From Planctomycetaceae bacterium (GTDB lineage Bacteria > Planctomycetota > Planctomycetia > Planctomycetales > Planctomycetaceae): a stretch of 64,000 bases of DNA. The notes below the pieces were generated by a model that saw only the letters and a program-made list of their open reading frames with translations, ran no database searches and was not told the DNA's origin. The translations under genes were made by a program, and so were the position numbers. The stretch spans positions 62,001 through 126,000 of the forward strand of contig JAGQQG010000001.1 of the NCBI GenBank assembly GCA_020426325.1. The letters run 5' to 3'. Positions 37,635 through 48,090 of this stretch are shown in pieces (position 1 is the stretch's first letter; each line of letters begins with the position of its first letter).

Positions 37635-38259
37635 AGGGTCAGAGCCAAATACTCAAGCGGCCTTCAGAACTGCGTGGGTCGCATGCTCTCTCACACCTGC
37701 TAAAGCAGATCTGCGGGAAGCATTCACGAACTGTCGGACGATTCGTTGATGGAAGGAGTTGCTGCGGAGAATCACCGCCTCATGCTCAATTTCCCATTTG
37801 GTTGAAATGATGGCCTTGAATCGTCCTGATTCCCACGAGCCCGGTGGAATCGGGCCAGAGGACGGCCCTCTAAGGCATGCAAAAGTAACATCGCGAATTT
37901 AGAGAGATTGTGACCGCGCCATTGATCCCCCCTTGTTTCGCTCGTTGACAGGCCTCTATTGTGAGTCAGCAATCATCGGAATGTCAATCAGGCATTTGAG
38001 ATTCTGTTCGACAAAAGCCAGATGACTCGTCAAAGTTCCCGTATTTCCACACTTTGGAGAAATGTGGAGAAACAGCGTGCCCTGCGTAGAACGCAAAAAG
38101 GGACGGAGCATGACTGCTTGGCAACGCAGTGATCTCATGGTGGTGGCAAGTGCGATCCTTTAGGGGGATTCGCCCAGAAGATGCAGACGTTGAATCTTCA
38201 AGATCCGACGTGAATGAGAGCCGAGAGGACCTGTCTGGCCGTTTCATCACGAGATCAAC
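37635..38259. other. Gap without recognisable gene
   Basis: Roughly 620 nt; short frames on the minus strand (for example 37984-38250) have no recognisable motif or ribosome binding site. It probably contains the promoter of the double-FHA gene. Confidence 0.55.
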
Positions 38260-39789
38260 TCAATTTCGCGGATTCCACACGGGCACCGGATACTCTCCAC
38301 GCTTCCAAGCTGCGACCTCCTCGCTGTCCGGGAGTGCGCTTGAGATCTCGACCCAAAAGGTCGTTCCCTCCGTCCCTGGCCCTCCTGGCAGATGCTTCAT
38401 GATAAACTGTTTGGGGAGTTGAGCCGTTTCGAGACGACTCACGCACGGGATGAACCAATCTGTGTAGAAACCTCCATCAGTCTGGACTGTCACATAGAAA
38501 GCGAAGTCTCGAAATGGAGACACATTACGAATTCGTCCCTGCACTTCGATGAGATTCTCGCGACTGGTTCGTTGGACAGCCGTCAGTTCAACCTCGCAGG
38601 CATCACCCGAGGTCAACGAGTATCCGGGGTTTGAAGACGAGTTGAGTCGCACGCCTTGCCGCCTCATGGCCGCCTTCAACAATCGAGGAAAATCCTCCTC
38701 CAGCTCGGCGATCGTTGTTCCGAATGTCTCTTCGAATAGCTTTTGGCGCAATTCGGGAGGTTGCTTCTGTAGCGGCTCGATCTGTCCCAGTTGTTTCAGG
38801 TATCGCGCATAGTCGGACTTATGTTCAGTGACGAGCAACCAGTGGAGGCCCCACGCCTGAGCATAGGCCTCCCCTACAAGCACGTCTCCCCGGAAGGCAG
38901 CATCAGCGGTGACGATCTCTTGCCAATCGAGGACCCGGTCCCCGTTTAATCGCCTGGCATAGATTGAATTGACTTTGTTCGGGCCGATGTTGATGCGTTC
39001 TCCATTGTTCTCAAATCCCGTCGCAATCCCTTCGTTGAACCAGGTCGGGATATCAGCCAGACGCTGCAACAGCCCTCGGTTGAAGACCTGTTGGTGAATG
39101 GCCTCGTGCAGGGGAACCTGAAAGGAACGACATTCGCCAATCCGGATCGCCAGTCGATTGGTCAACGGTGAGTAAAACCCGGAAACTCGTTCGGAAGACA
39201 GGCCGCGTCCTCCCGTGGCCTCAGTCGTGTAGGCATTAAAGTCTCGGTCTCTTTCGAAGATCAACATCACCAGCGGATAACGAGGAGGGCTGGTTTCAGT
39301 CCGCAGATCACGGCAGAAGCCGCTGAACACCGTGTCCACCCGATCGAGGAATTGGGCTGCATTTTTGAGGAATCCCGTCACACGAGCCTCCGACTGCTCG
39401 GGGAGCGGACCTGCGAGAACCAACCCGACCACGTAGGGGTCACGGACCAGCGTGCGAACACCCGTGTCGCCAAATTCCTCCGTTAGTTGGTCCGCCATTT
39501 CGCGAGGCGTCAGAGGTTCGGGGTCAGCCCCGACTGTTCGCTCCCTGACGGCCTGTTCGGGAATCAGGGTTATACTTCCGTCAGACTGTTCGATCGCGTG
39601 GACGCCTTGCCCCGATCCCGTAAGCAACCCTGTGACCGTCTGAGTCTCGCCCGACTCATTGAGATATGTGAAAGTATCCGCACAAAGACGACCGGCGTTC
39701 AACACGCCCCACAGGACAGCCACGATGAACACTGCGGTCCATCTCCCGTCAGTTCTATTGGATCGCGTCCTGATCAGCTTTGCATCCAT
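38260..39789 (-). CDS. DUF1570 secreted putative metalloprotease
   Basis: The N-terminal signal (WTAVFIVAVLWGVLNAGRLC) is followed by a domain with the zinc-protease motif HEAIHQ (HExxH, about residue 225) and the downstream WFNEGIATGFEN carrying the presumed third ligand Glu. This arrangement defines DUF1570 proteins, abundant in planctomycetes. YPLVMLIFERDRDFNAY is also typical. The C-terminal 130 residues form an additional beta-like domain. Substrate unknown. Confidence 0.82.
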   Translation of the reverse strand: MDAKLIRTRSNRTDGRWTAVFIVAVLWGVLNAGRLCADTFTYLNESGETQTVTGLLTGSGQGVHAIEQSDGSITLIPEQAVRERTVGADPEPLTPREMADQLTEEFGDTGVRTLVRDPYVVGLVLAGPLPEQSEARVTGFLKNAAQFLDRVDTVFSGFCRDLRTETSPPRYPLVMLIFERDRDFNAYTTEATGGRGLSSERVSGFYSPLTNRLAIRIGECRSFQVPLHEAIHQQVFNRGLLQRLADIPTWFNEGIATGFENNGERINIGPNKVNSIYARRLNGDRVLDWQEIVTADAAFRGDVLVGEAYAQAWGLHWLLVTEHKSDYARYLKQLGQIEPLQKQPPELRQKLFEETFGTTIAELEEDFPRLLKAAMRRQGVRLNSSSNPGYSLTSGDACEVELTAVQRTSRENLIEVQGRIRNVSPFRDFAFYVTVQTDGGFYTDWFIPCVSRLETAQLPKQFIMKHLPGGPGTEGTTFWVEISSALPDSEEVAAWKRGEYPVPVWNPRN

Positions 39790-39884
39790 GAGATGTGTCC
39801 AGCCCTGGAGTTGGCAATGTCACGCGCACATTGAACTCTTTCCATCAAAACCCTCAAGACTCGCAGATGCAAGTCGGATTGACC

Positions 39885-40802
39885 TCAGGAAAGATCAGAA
39901 CCATCTTCTGTCTTCGACTGAAAGTCGGCAGGTTCCTTGTAATACTTCGTCAAGTCGAGGCCCCCCTTCTGCTCGGCTTCAAGCAATTGTACGCGAGATT
40001 CCAGCTGTTGAAACCGGATATCGATGGCCGGTTCAAACAGCGGTTTCGTTCGTGGGGGAGCAGGACGTGGAACTTTGGGATAACCCAACTGCCGTTGCAA
40101 GGCAGCAAACATGTAGAGCGGGTCTTTCCCGATATTCGCTCTGGCGATCCGGCCTTCCTGCACGTCGAACAGAATCGGGTAGCTTGCCTCATACTCAGGA
40201 CGGTGCGTTCGCCTGCGAACCTCTGCGACATGATGTTCGGAGCGTCGATACAGCAGCTCGGCAAAGTCCTGCGAGCCGAGGAGACCGTTCAACCTCCGAA
40301 TCCATGTTTTCCAGTCCTCGTTGAACATCGGAACGTCAGCGATGGCTTTCAGGCCCCGATCGTATCCCAGTCGGTTTCGAGAGATGCACTCAAACTGAAA
40401 CATGAACAGTCCCTGGGGCGTTGGTTCTCCGGACTGATACTCTGCTTCCTGCTCCAGAACCTGAAAGGCGATTCGTGCATCGAAGCGGGACTCCTCGTCC
40501 TCAGCTCGACTCATCACGAACGCCTGAAAACTGGTGAAGTAATGCGACAGTCGAAGCATGCCGTCGCTGATTCGCCCTTTTTGGAGCATCTCCGCCCGGA
40601 GGAAGTCAATCGCCATGGGAAGCTTGGTCGTGGCAAGAATCTCCTCCCCGATATTGGCCAGCACCTCCTGAGAAGAGAGGTTGTCATCAATCCGCTCTCG
40701 GAAGCAGCGGAAGAAGTAGGCCTGCTCGATGTACTCTTCGCGATCCAGGAGCGATGATGGCATGGGTTTGACCAACGACGGATGTGGGAAACGTTCGCTC
40801 AT
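39885..40802 (-). CDS. Conserved-looking protein of unknown function
   Basis: A soluble, helix-rich protein with no signal peptide. Stretches such as [40 protein letters not shown] and [20 protein letters not shown] look conserved in character but I cannot name the family. The C-terminus has a short coiled coil ([17 protein letters not shown]). ATG at complement of 40802 is chosen; the frame extends to 40889, close to the divergent metX start. Confidence 0.65.
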   Translation of the reverse strand: MSERFPHPSLVKPMPSSLLDREEYIEQAYFFRCFRERIDDNLSSQEVLANIGEEILATTKLPMAIDFLRAEMLQKGRISDGMLRLSHYFTSFQAFVMSRAEDEESRFDARIAFQVLEQEAEYQSGEPTPQGLFMFQFECISRNRLGYDRGLKAIADVPMFNEDWKTWIRRLNGLLGSQDFAELLYRRSEHHVAEVRRRTHRPEYEASYPILFDVQEGRIARANIGKDPLYMFAALQRQLGYPKVPRPAPPRTKPLFEPAIDIRFQQLESRVQLLEAEQKGGLDLTKYYKEPADFQSKTEDGSDLS

Positions 40803-40916
40803 GATAACGCATCCGAGGACCGTTCGACCAAACCTCTCGAAATCGTGCGGACCGGCTCCTATACTGAGAGCACTTCTCTTGTCCGACACCTCCCTGTTGC
40901 TGCTGATCCTCCGCTG

Positions 40917-42101
40917 ATGACAATCGAGACTGCATCTGCCGCTTCACACGCAGCACCCGATCTCGTCGAGCGGCAGACGGTGACGCTGTTTGACGAGTCG
41001 CAGCCGCTGACACTCGCGAGCGGTCGTACGATTGGTCCCATCACCGTCGCATACCAGACCTATGGGGAACTTTCGCCTCAAAGGGATAACGCGATCTTCG
41101 TCTGTCACGCACTGACAGGAGACGCCCATGTCGCAGGACGGCATCACCCCGACGATCGCAAGTATGGATGGTGGGACGGATTTGTCGGACCGGGCAAGCC
41201 GCTGGACACAAATCGCTACTTCGTGATTTGTGCGAACGTGCTTGGTGGCTGCCAGGGGACGACCGGGCCGATGTCGATCAATCCTGAAACCGGTACGCCT
41301 TGGGGGCCTGATTTTCCATTCATTACGGTTTCGGATATCGTCAAGGTGCATCAGGCACTCGTTGATCATCTGGGAATCGAACGCCTGCTGGCAGTGATCG
41401 GCGGAAGCCTCGGGGGGATGCAGGTCCTGGAATGGGCAGCACGCTACCCTGACAATCTGGCTTCTGCCATCGTGCTTGCTGCCGGAGCGAAGCTCAATGC
41501 TCAGGGCATTGCCTTCAATGCGGTTGGCCGCCGCGCGATCTACGCCGACCCTGCCTTCAAGAGTGGTCGCTACTACGGCGATGAGCATCTCCCGAGGTTC
41601 GGACTTGCGCTGGCCCGAATGATTGCGCACATCACCTACCTCTCCGAGCAGTCCATCGAAATGAAGTTCGGTCGCAAGCTTCAGCACAGTGATGAACTGA
41701 CGTATGACCTGCTCAAAGAGACAGAGTTTCAGATCGAGAGTTACCTGCACTATCAAGGGAAGCAGTTCGTCGAGCGGTTTGATGCCAACAGTTATCTGCT
41801 CGTGACGAGAGCGATGGACTACTTCGATCTGGTGGAGTCATATGGACCACTTGCGAACAGCCTCGGAAAGACTGACGCTCGATTCCTGGTCGTGGCGTAC
41901 ACCACCGACTGGCTGTTTCCGACTCCGCAAAGCCGGGAGATCGTGCGTGCACTGATGGAGGCCAGGAAGCATGTCTCCTTCGCAGAACTCGACAGCCCTT
42001 ACGGGCATGATGCGTTTCTCATCGATTCCGAACTTCCGATGCTGGCCCGACTCGTGACTCCCTTCCTGGAAACGACCTACCGATCCATTGGTGATCGTTG
42101 A
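40917..42101 (+). CDS. metX: Homoserine O-acyltransferase (MetX)
   Basis: An alpha/beta-hydrolase-fold acyltransferase that activates homoserine for methionine synthesis. Motifs: [41 protein letters not shown], nucleophile elbow [13 protein letters not shown], and the catalytic His near [12 protein letters not shown]. Acetyl-CoA is the usual donor, but succinyl specificity cannot be excluded by eye. ATG 40917 is chosen over the upstream frame opening at 40782. MetW follows 64 nt downstream, the standard metX-metW pairing. Confidence 0.95.
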   Translation: MTIETASAASHAAPDLVERQTVTLFDESQPLTLASGRTIGPITVAYQTYGELSPQRDNAIFVCHALTGDAHVAGRHHPDDRKYGWWDGFVGPGKPLDTNRYFVICANVLGGCQGTTGPMSINPETGTPWGPDFPFITVSDIVKVHQALVDHLGIERLLAVIGGSLGGMQVLEWAARYPDNLASAIVLAAGAKLNAQGIAFNAVGRRAIYADPAFKSGRYYGDEHLPRFGLALARMIAHITYLSEQSIEMKFGRKLQHSDELTYDLLKETEFQIESYLHYQGKQFVERFDANSYLLVTRAMDYFDLVESYGPLANSLGKTDARFLVVAYTTDWLFPTPQSREIVRALMEARKHVSFAELDSPYGHDAFLIDSELPMLARLVTPFLETTYRSIGDR

Positions 42102-42165
42102 TCGCCGATCGATTAACAGACCATTTTTGTCAACCTTCGAAAACTAATCATCAACTCACACACTG

Positions 42166-42792
42166 ATGCTCGCCAAGCGCTTACATTTGCCTGATCCACT
42201 CGCTGCCGTCACCGATGGCGTGATCATGGAGCAAGTGGCTCGCGGGAGTCGGGTCATCGACCTTGGCTGCGGGAATGGGCGATTGCTCGAACGACTGCGG
42301 GCGGATCACGACTGCACGGTTCAGGGGGTCGAACTGGACTTCGATGAGTTCACGCTGGGACTCAGTCGGGGTCTGCCCATCATTCGGGCTGACTTGAATG
42401 ATTCTCTCACCTCCATTCCCAGCGGTTCGTTCGATGTGGCTGTGCTTTCGCAAACCTTGCAACAGGTACGCAGCCCCCTTGCGGTGTTGAAGGAGATGCT
42501 GCGGATCGCCCGCAGAGCGCTCGTCGTGGTGCCGAACTTCGGCCACTGGAAGGTCCGCTGGCAGGTGGTCTCGGGTGGTCGGGCACCTGTCACCGATTCT
42601 CTCCCCTATGAATGGTTCGAGTCACCCAACGTCCACGTCTTGACCCTGATCGACTTTCGCGATCTGGCCCACCGTGGTAACTTCAAAATCGTGAAGGAGT
42701 TACCCATCATTGGTGAGCGTGCAGTCAACCGTGCCTGGCTCGCCAACCTGCGTGCCCACAGCGCGCTCTACGTCCTCGAACGCATCGACTAA
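42166..42792 (+). CDS. metW: MetW, methionine biosynthesis methyltransferase-like protein
   Basis: A short methyltransferase-fold protein with VIDLGCGNGRLLERL, VQGVELDFD, FDVAVLSQTLQQVRSPLAVL, ALVVVPNFGHWKVRWQ and the family-specific LPYEWFESPNVHVLTLIDF. Known MetW proteins act with MetX and are needed for its activity in some bacteria. Adjacent metX supports the call. Length of 208 residues is normal. Confidence 0.94.
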   Translation: MLAKRLHLPDPLAAVTDGVIMEQVARGSRVIDLGCGNGRLLERLRADHDCTVQGVELDFDEFTLGLSRGLPIIRADLNDSLTSIPSGSFDVAVLSQTLQQVRSPLAVLKEMLRIARRALVVVPNFGHWKVRWQVVSGGRAPVTDSLPYEWFESPNVHVLTLIDFRDLAHRGNFKIVKELPIIGERAVNRAWLANLRAHSALYVLERID

Positions 42793-42932
42793 CCGTGTCG
42801 ATGTCTCAAGGGACGTCGATCGGACATTTGCTGATCAGCTCAATCCACGAATGACTGACGGCGGGTGGCGGTGCATCGTCTGCAAAGAGGACATCCAACG
42901 AACTCATTAGATTGACCGACTGACGGGTTGCT

Positions 42933-43640
42933 ATGGCATTCGCGGAATTCAAGTGGGACGACCTGATTGGCGAAATCTCCGGGTTGTCAACGGTCATTAT
43001 TGTGGTGGCCTTCGCTGTCCATGTCCTGATGTATTTCATCTTGTGGATGTGGGCACGTCGCGACCTGCGGGCGATTGCAACATCGCTGTACGACTTCACC
43101 CGACGATTAAAGAATCAAAGCCTGCTCGAACACCGGGCTCATCTGTCCGTGCAGATCGAAGCCTTTCTGGCCGACGTGAACGACGTCCTGGACGATCCCT
43201 CGCGGCAGGAGGATCGGGCTGCTCTGCTCGACCGGATGAGCGTGCTCGATGAGAAACGTCGTTATCTCAACTCAATGTTCTTCGAGACGGTGTACAACAT
43301 CACCCGGACGATGATCGAGGCTTACCCTCTCGGCGGAGTGCTGGGGACGATCCTCGCGATTGGTGCTGCCTTGCAACTTGATGCGGCTGCGAACGATGCG
43401 GTGTCGGTCAGTTCCATTGTCGGTCGCTTCGGCGAGGCCATCTGGTCGACCTTTGCCGGACTGATGGCGGCCATTCTGCTGATGTTCATCAACAGCATGG
43501 TCGAGACCGGATTCGAACGCCTGACGGAAAGCCGGCGTCATGTCCGCGAGACGATCGCCCGTGCAAAACGAGAGCTCTTTCTGCACGTCTCTCCCAGACC
43601 CGCATCCACGGAGAAGTCGGCTCAGGGGACGTCGTCATGA
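42933..43640 (+). CDS. MotA/TolQ/ExbB-like proton channel subunit
   Basis: An N-terminal helix (VIIVVAFAVHVLMYFILWMW), a long cytoplasmic helical region, then the two TolQ/ExbB-type helices: AYPLGGVLGTILAIGAALQL and FGEAIWSTFAGLMAAILLMF. The GxLGTxxG and STFAGL motifs are those of the MotA_ExbB family, which couples the proton gradient to work across the envelope. It overlaps the ExbD-like gene by 4 nt. Confidence 0.87.
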   Translation: MAFAEFKWDDLIGEISGLSTVIIVVAFAVHVLMYFILWMWARRDLRAIATSLYDFTRRLKNQSLLEHRAHLSVQIEAFLADVNDVLDDPSRQEDRAALLDRMSVLDEKRRYLNSMFFETVYNITRTMIEAYPLGGVLGTILAIGAALQLDAAANDAVSVSSIVGRFGEAIWSTFAGLMAAILLMFINSMVETGFERLTESRRHVRETIARAKRELFLHVSPRPASTEKSAQGTSS

Positions 43641-44458
43641 AAGGTCGCCGTCGCCTGACGATGCAGCTCACGCCGCTGCTCGACCTGTTGCTGATCGTGA
43701 TCTTTGCACAGTTCATGGATGTGCGGGAACGGGAGGCGACGACGGTTGATGAGGCCAAACAGGCGGTCGAGCTACGTTTTCAGGCGGAAGCGGAACTGGC
43801 TGATTTGCAATCAACACACGAGCGGGCGGTCGATGCACTCAATCAGGCTGCACAACTCGTTGCTCAACTCAGAAGCCAGAATCAGGAACTTGAACAGAAC
43901 TCGGACCAACTTCAGTCGGAGGTGGAGCGGGCCGTCGCTCAACAGCGACTTCTGGGGGAACTGGTCAGTCAGTTGTTTCATATTCCGGGTGACACCATCG
44001 CCGAGGTGTTGACCCCGGCAGGAGCCGATCAACCGGCTGCGACAGCCGAGCAGCGGGCCTTTCTGGAGCAGCAGTTTCGTGAGCTGTCCATGCAGAAAGC
44101 GGGCAGGATGATTCGTCATCTGCTTTCGTACGAGGAGATGCGAAAGCGCTGCGATCTCTGGGAACTTCACATCGACGAAACAGGCTGGTTCAGCCTCAAG
44201 GCGGGAAAGGAAGAACGGGGCTTTCGCGCGTCCACCCCGACGGAGTTTGCGAATCGCTTCTACGCCATCTACAAATCGCTGCCGGAACCCAAACAACTGG
44301 TGGTCATCATGCTCTCGTACGGAGACGCCCGTGCAGACGTTCGCGAGGCAGCCATTCAGGGTCTGCCCCGTGTCACGGAACGCATGCGTCAGGATGCAGG
44401 AGGCACCTTCCGTTTCGAATATGCCATCCTGGGCTACCAGCCTCCCCCCGAGGAGTAA
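43637..44458 (+). CDS. ExbD/TolR-like protein with long periplasmic coiled coil
   Basis: The N-terminal helix LTPLLDLLLIVIFAQFMDV carries the Asp that in ExbD/TolR/MotB is the proton carrier. It is followed not by the short TolR domain but by about 70 residues of coiled coil (ELADLQSTHERAVDALNQAA and following) and a globular C-terminal half. It is thus a non-standard partner of the upstream channel subunit. The C-terminus (VVIMLSYGDARADVREAAIQ) may hold a TolR/MotB-like fold. Confidence 0.8.
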   Translation: MKGRRRLTMQLTPLLDLLLIVIFAQFMDVREREATTVDEAKQAVELRFQAEAELADLQSTHERAVDALNQAAQLVAQLRSQNQELEQNSDQLQSEVERAVAQQRLLGELVSQLFHIPGDTIAEVLTPAGADQPAATAEQRAFLEQQFRELSMQKAGRMIRHLLSYEEMRKRCDLWELHIDETGWFSLKAGKEERGFRASTPTEFANRFYAIYKSLPEPKQLVVIMLSYGDARADVREAAIQGLPRVTERMRQDAGGTFRFEYAILGYQPPPEE

Positions 44459-44540
44459 GACACGAAGCGGTCTGTCTCGGTTTTCGCCATCGTGCTAGAC
44501 TTCTGATAAAGGTGTCTTCGATCCGGCTGGGAGTTGTGTG

Positions 44541-45008
44541 ATGAAAAAACGTGTGGGAGGAGCCATTGTGCTGGTTGCTGTGGGGATCGGTATCTGGTTG
44601 AACAGCCTGTTCACCGGGATCGGCCCGGGAGGCGAAGGCACCAACGTGGGACTCAGTCCGGACTTGGCTGTCAACGTGGAAACCTCCGAGGAATCGACGG
44701 AAAGTACCGCGAGTGATCAGCCGAGCAGTGTCAGCATCCCAGCTGGAAGCGTCTCCACGATCCTCATTGACGACCGTCAGTACCTGCTTCAACTCGGCGA
44801 CAGCACCGAGGAAAGCTTTCAGCCCATCGAGATCAGCGAAGTCGTTCGCCTGGCGAAAGAGGCACAGCCCGGCCAGGACGGAATCCGGCTGCACATCAAG
44901 CGTCGCGAGACATCACGAGCATCCGCCGAGAGCGCACTGACTGATGCCCTCCGCGAAGCAGGAGTGTCCGATAACGCCATCCAGATGCACGCGGGGTTTG
45001 TCGAGTAA
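44541..45008 (+). CDS. Small membrane-anchored protein in the ExbB/ExbD operon
   Basis: One N-terminal helix (VGGAIVLVAVGIGIWLNSLF), a Ser/Thr/Glu-rich linker, and a C-terminal domain of about 85 residues (STILIDDRQYLLQLGD ... IRLHIKRRETSRASAE). The C-terminal part resembles the periplasmic domain of ExbD/TolR in layout, which would make it a second TolR-like subunit; this is inference. ATG 44541 is chosen, with GTG 44538 possible. Confidence 0.65.
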   Translation: MKKRVGGAIVLVAVGIGIWLNSLFTGIGPGGEGTNVGLSPDLAVNVETSEESTESTASDQPSSVSIPAGSVSTILIDDRQYLLQLGDSTEESFQPIEISEVVRLAKEAQPGQDGIRLHIKRRETSRASAESALTDALREAGVSDNAIQMHAGFVE

Positions 45009-45022
45009 CAATCCTCCGTTGC

Positions 45023-45973
45023 CTACGCCTGCCGGTACACGATTCCCGTATCGATTCGAGTGAACCCGGCCCCGGTGATGGCCTTGGTGGCGTGTTCATT
45101 TCCCTCGGGAGCGTGAATCTCAGCGATGGAGATCAACTCCTGTCGCATGTGCCGGGCCACCTCGACGAGGAGTGCACGACCGTAGCCTTTGCCTCGCTCG
45201 CTGGCACTGACATCAACGTCCACCAGACCGATACAGCGGGCATTCCAGGTGCTCACGTAGGCGTCCAGTCCCACGACTGTCACACTGGCGATGGGGGGAC
45301 CGCCTTTCTTGGGGCCCAGGCTGAAACGCAAGGATTCGATCCGTCCCAGACGCGCGAACCACCACCAGCAGGGCAGGGCAGGTTGGTCGCTGATGACCAG
45401 TTCCGTCGCGCGGCGGATGGCAATGAGCTTGAAGTGGACCGGATCGTTCGTTTGCAGGATGTCCCGTTGATAGACGCCGATTCGTTCGGAAGGTTCGTAT
45501 CCGAGTTTCTTCAGGAAGGGATCGGCATCATTGTCGGTCACCAGAAAGCCGGACGGGCGTGCGCCGCCGTACAACCCGAAGTAAAACGGATCGCGACCCT
45601 TGGATTGCCCCGCTTGAATCTCTTGAGAGCCGTTCGCGTGAAGATAGGTTTCGGCTCGCTTCAGCAACTCGCGGCCGATTCCCTGCCGTCGATATCCCGG
45701 ATGGACCATGAAAGCACAGATGATCCCCACATCGTACGACAATCGGGACAGACTGGCATCTGCTCCAAAGCCGGCATGCACCATCCCGATACATTTGCCA
45801 CCATCGAGTGCGAGAATCAGCCCATGACGGTCAAAATAGGGCTGTGAGAAATTGACGAGTTCGAGTTCGTAGGGAGTGAACCCCTTCGCAGCACCGCGGC
45901 CAAGGTTGCACTCATGCCACAGCCGAACGAGTTGCGGCGGGTCGCCGTTCAGAAATGACCGGTACTCGACCAC
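45023..45973 (-). CDS. Tandem GNAT acetyltransferase
   Basis: Two GNAT domains: the first with ICAFMVHPGYRRQGIGRELL (acetyl-CoA-binding R/Q-x-x-G-x-G/A motif), the second with DVDVSASERGKGYGRALLVE. Substrate unknown. It lies downstream of the split transketolase genes on the same strand, with 51 nt between, so may be co-transcribed. It ends 14 nt from the convergent ExbD-operon gene. Confidence 0.85.
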   Translation of the reverse strand: MVEYRSFLNGDPPQLVRLWHECNLGRGAAKGFTPYELELVNFSQPYFDRHGLILALDGGKCIGMVHAGFGADASLSRLSYDVGIICAFMVHPGYRRQGIGRELLKRAETYLHANGSQEIQAGQSKGRDPFYFGLYGGARPSGFLVTDNDADPFLKKLGYEPSERIGVYQRDILQTNDPVHFKLIAIRRATELVISDQPALPCWWWFARLGRIESLRFSLGPKKGGPPIASVTVVGLDAYVSTWNARCIGLVDVDVSASERGKGYGRALLVEVARHMRQELISIAEIHAPEGNEHATKAITGAGFTRIDTGIVYRQA

Positions 45974-46024
45974 GAGTTCTCAAGTCCCGAACGGAAGTGC
46001 TTTCCGTTCTGCGAAGAAGGTTGT

Positions 46025-47005
46025 TTACTTTCGCCCGTGAGCCTGTCTGACGGCATCGACCACAGCTGCTGCGGTGAGACCGTACTTGTCCAACAACCCC
46101 TGCGGATCGCCGCTTTCTGCGTATTGATCGCCAACGTTCACAAAGCCCATCGGCACGGGCGCCGTCTCAGCGACGACTTGTGCGACAGCTGAACCGAGAC
46201 CGCCATGATGCAGATGTTCTTCCGCGACGACGATGGCACCGGTTTCTTTTGCTGCTGCCGCGATGGCATCGCGATCAATCGGCTTAATCGTGTGCAGGTC
46301 AATCACACGACAGGAGATGCCATCGGCTTCGAGCATTTTCGCAGCATCCAGAGCCCCCGGGACCATCAGGCCGTTAGCGATGATAGTGGCGTCACTGCCG
46401 TCGCGGACCGTGATGGCTTTGCCAAGTTCGAACGGACAACCATCAGGATAGACGGTGGCAACCTTGCCGCGTCCTACGCGCAGATAGGTGGGGCCTTCCA
46501 GTTCGAGGCAGGCCTTCGTGGCTTCGATCGTACAGGCTGCATCAGAGGGGACCACGACCGTCACCCCGGGTAGCGAGCATGCCAGGGCCACGTCTTCGAT
46601 GCCCATCTGAGAGGGACCGTCCTCGCCAATCGAGATGCCGGCATGAGACCCCACCAGTTTCACGTTCAGATTCGGGAAGGCGACAGACATCCGAATCTGA
46701 TCGAAAGCGTTGTCCATCAGAAAGCAGGCGAAACTCGCCACGACCGGGATCTTGCCGCAGGCCGCCAGTCCCCCGGCGACGCTGACCATATTGCTCTCTG
46801 CAATCCCGACATTGAAGGCTCGGTCCGGATAGGCCAGAGCAAACGGTTCCGTTCGCGTCGAGTTTCCCACGTCCCCGTCGACCGTCACCAGCCGATCGTT
46901 TGTGGCTCCAAGGTCCTTAAGAGCGTTTCCAAACGCATCACGCGTTGCGGCTCCGAGCGGCAGTCCACTGGCTTCACCTAAGTACATCTGTTCGTCCGAA
47001 TTCAA
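46025..47005 (-). CDS. Transketolase, C-terminal subunit
   Basis: Carries the pyrimidine-binding domain (FNVGIAESNMVSVAGGLAAC with the catalytic Glu, SHAGISIGEDGPSQMGIED) and the C-terminal transketolase domain (TIIANGLMVPGALDAAKML). Together with the upstream gene it forms a two-subunit transketolase, as known in archaea and some bacteria, acting in the non-oxidative pentose phosphate or Calvin-type sugar interconversions. Confidence 0.93.
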   Translation of the reverse strand: MNSDEQMYLGEASGLPLGAATRDAFGNALKDLGATNDRLVTVDGDVGNSTRTEPFALAYPDRAFNVGIAESNMVSVAGGLAACGKIPVVASFACFLMDNAFDQIRMSVAFPNLNVKLVGSHAGISIGEDGPSQMGIEDVALACSLPGVTVVVPSDAACTIEATKACLELEGPTYLRVGRGKVATVYPDGCPFELGKAITVRDGSDATIIANGLMVPGALDAAKMLEADGISCRVIDLHTIKPIDRDAIAAAAKETGAIVVAEEHLHHGGLGSAVAQVVAETAPVPMGFVNVGDQYAESGDPQGLLDKYGLTAAAVVDAVRQAHGRK

Positions 47006-47068
47006 GTGCGTTGAGTTAATGATGTCTGATAATGAGACCTGAGGACTTCGATCTCAGATCTCGATTGA

Positions 47069-47899
47069 TCAGCCGATCAGTTCGAGAGCCTTCTTGGCCA
47101 ATTCCGGTGAGAACGGTTTGCCGTGATAGTTGGGATCGCCTTCCGCTTCGAGCAAAGGAACCACCGGATAGCCCTTCTGAGTCTTGGAGACGATGCATGT
47201 CGGCTTGTCGTTTACGCCTCGTGCTGTTTTCAGGGCAGCGACGACTTCGCCCATGTCGTTGCCATTGATGGTCTGGACGTGCCATCCGAAGGCTTCGATC
47301 TTCGGCTGGAATTCTGTGAGGTCAAGAACTTCCTTCGTGGCCCCGGTTTGCTGGTAGCCGTTGCGGTCGATGATGGCGGTCAAATTATTGAGGGCGTACT
47401 TCTCTGCGGCCGCGATCGCCTCCCACACTTGACCCTCACCCATCTCGCCATCGCCCAGCATGACGTAGGTCTGATAGTTCCTCCCGTCCATCTTGCCTGC
47501 CAATGCATGACCGATGCCGATGGACAGACCCTGACCGAGCGAGCCTGTGGACGCTTCAATGCCGGGGAGACGACGCATGTTGGGATGACCCTCCCAGGGA
47601 GAGCCCAGCTTGCGGAGGGTCATGATGTCGTCAGTCGTGAAGTAGCCTGCTTCCGCCATCGCCGAGTAGAGGACAGGACAGGCGTGCCCTTTACTGAGGA
47701 TGAACCGGTCACGGTCGGGACTGGACGGATTCTTGGGGTCATACTTCATGAACCCGCCGAAGTAGAGGGCTGTCACCACTTCTGTCGCGGAGAGGCTGCT
47801 GGACGGATGTCCGCTGCCTGCTTCAGTGGTGATGCGAATGATGAGTTCGCGGATTTGGGTCGCTTTCTTTTTCAGATCGTCCAGACTCAGCTCGGGCAC
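47069..47899 (-). CDS. Transketolase, N-terminal subunit
   Basis: The thiamine-diphosphate-binding domain only: GSGHPSSSLSATEVVTALYF, KGHACPVLYSAMAEAGYF, GSLGQGLSIGIGHALAGK and the ThDP motif GDGEMGEGQVWEA ... IIDRNGYQ. Length of 276 residues corresponds to the N-terminal third to half of classical transketolase. It precedes the C-terminal subunit by 63 nt on the same strand. Confidence 0.94.
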   Translation of the reverse strand: MPELSLDDLKKKATQIRELIIRITTEAGSGHPSSSLSATEVVTALYFGGFMKYDPKNPSSPDRDRFILSKGHACPVLYSAMAEAGYFTTDDIMTLRKLGSPWEGHPNMRRLPGIEASTGSLGQGLSIGIGHALAGKMDGRNYQTYVMLGDGEMGEGQVWEAIAAAEKYALNNLTAIIDRNGYQQTGATKEVLDLTEFQPKIEAFGWHVQTINGNDMGEVVAALKTARGVNDKPTCIVSKTQKGYPVVPLLEAEGDPNYHGKPFSPELAKKALELIG

Positions 47900-48090
47900 G
47901 TCGTCTCATCCTTCGTAGAAACCGCAAATTCGTCGCAGAAGTGAAGTCCCTTTGACATCCCAGCTGCGGGGGACCGAAGCTCGCTATGCTATCGAGGCAG
48001 CGTGGAGCCTGCAACCACGCCGCAACTCGATCTTGCGACAGAACTTCCGATGGGATACGGTTCGCCGCTGAGCTTTCCAAGGAGGGAATG

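Noticed and set aside
37984-38250. 88-codon minus-strand frame in the gap between the DUF1570 and double-FHA genes
   Set aside because: No ribosome binding site, no motif, composition unlike the neighbours; probably chance.
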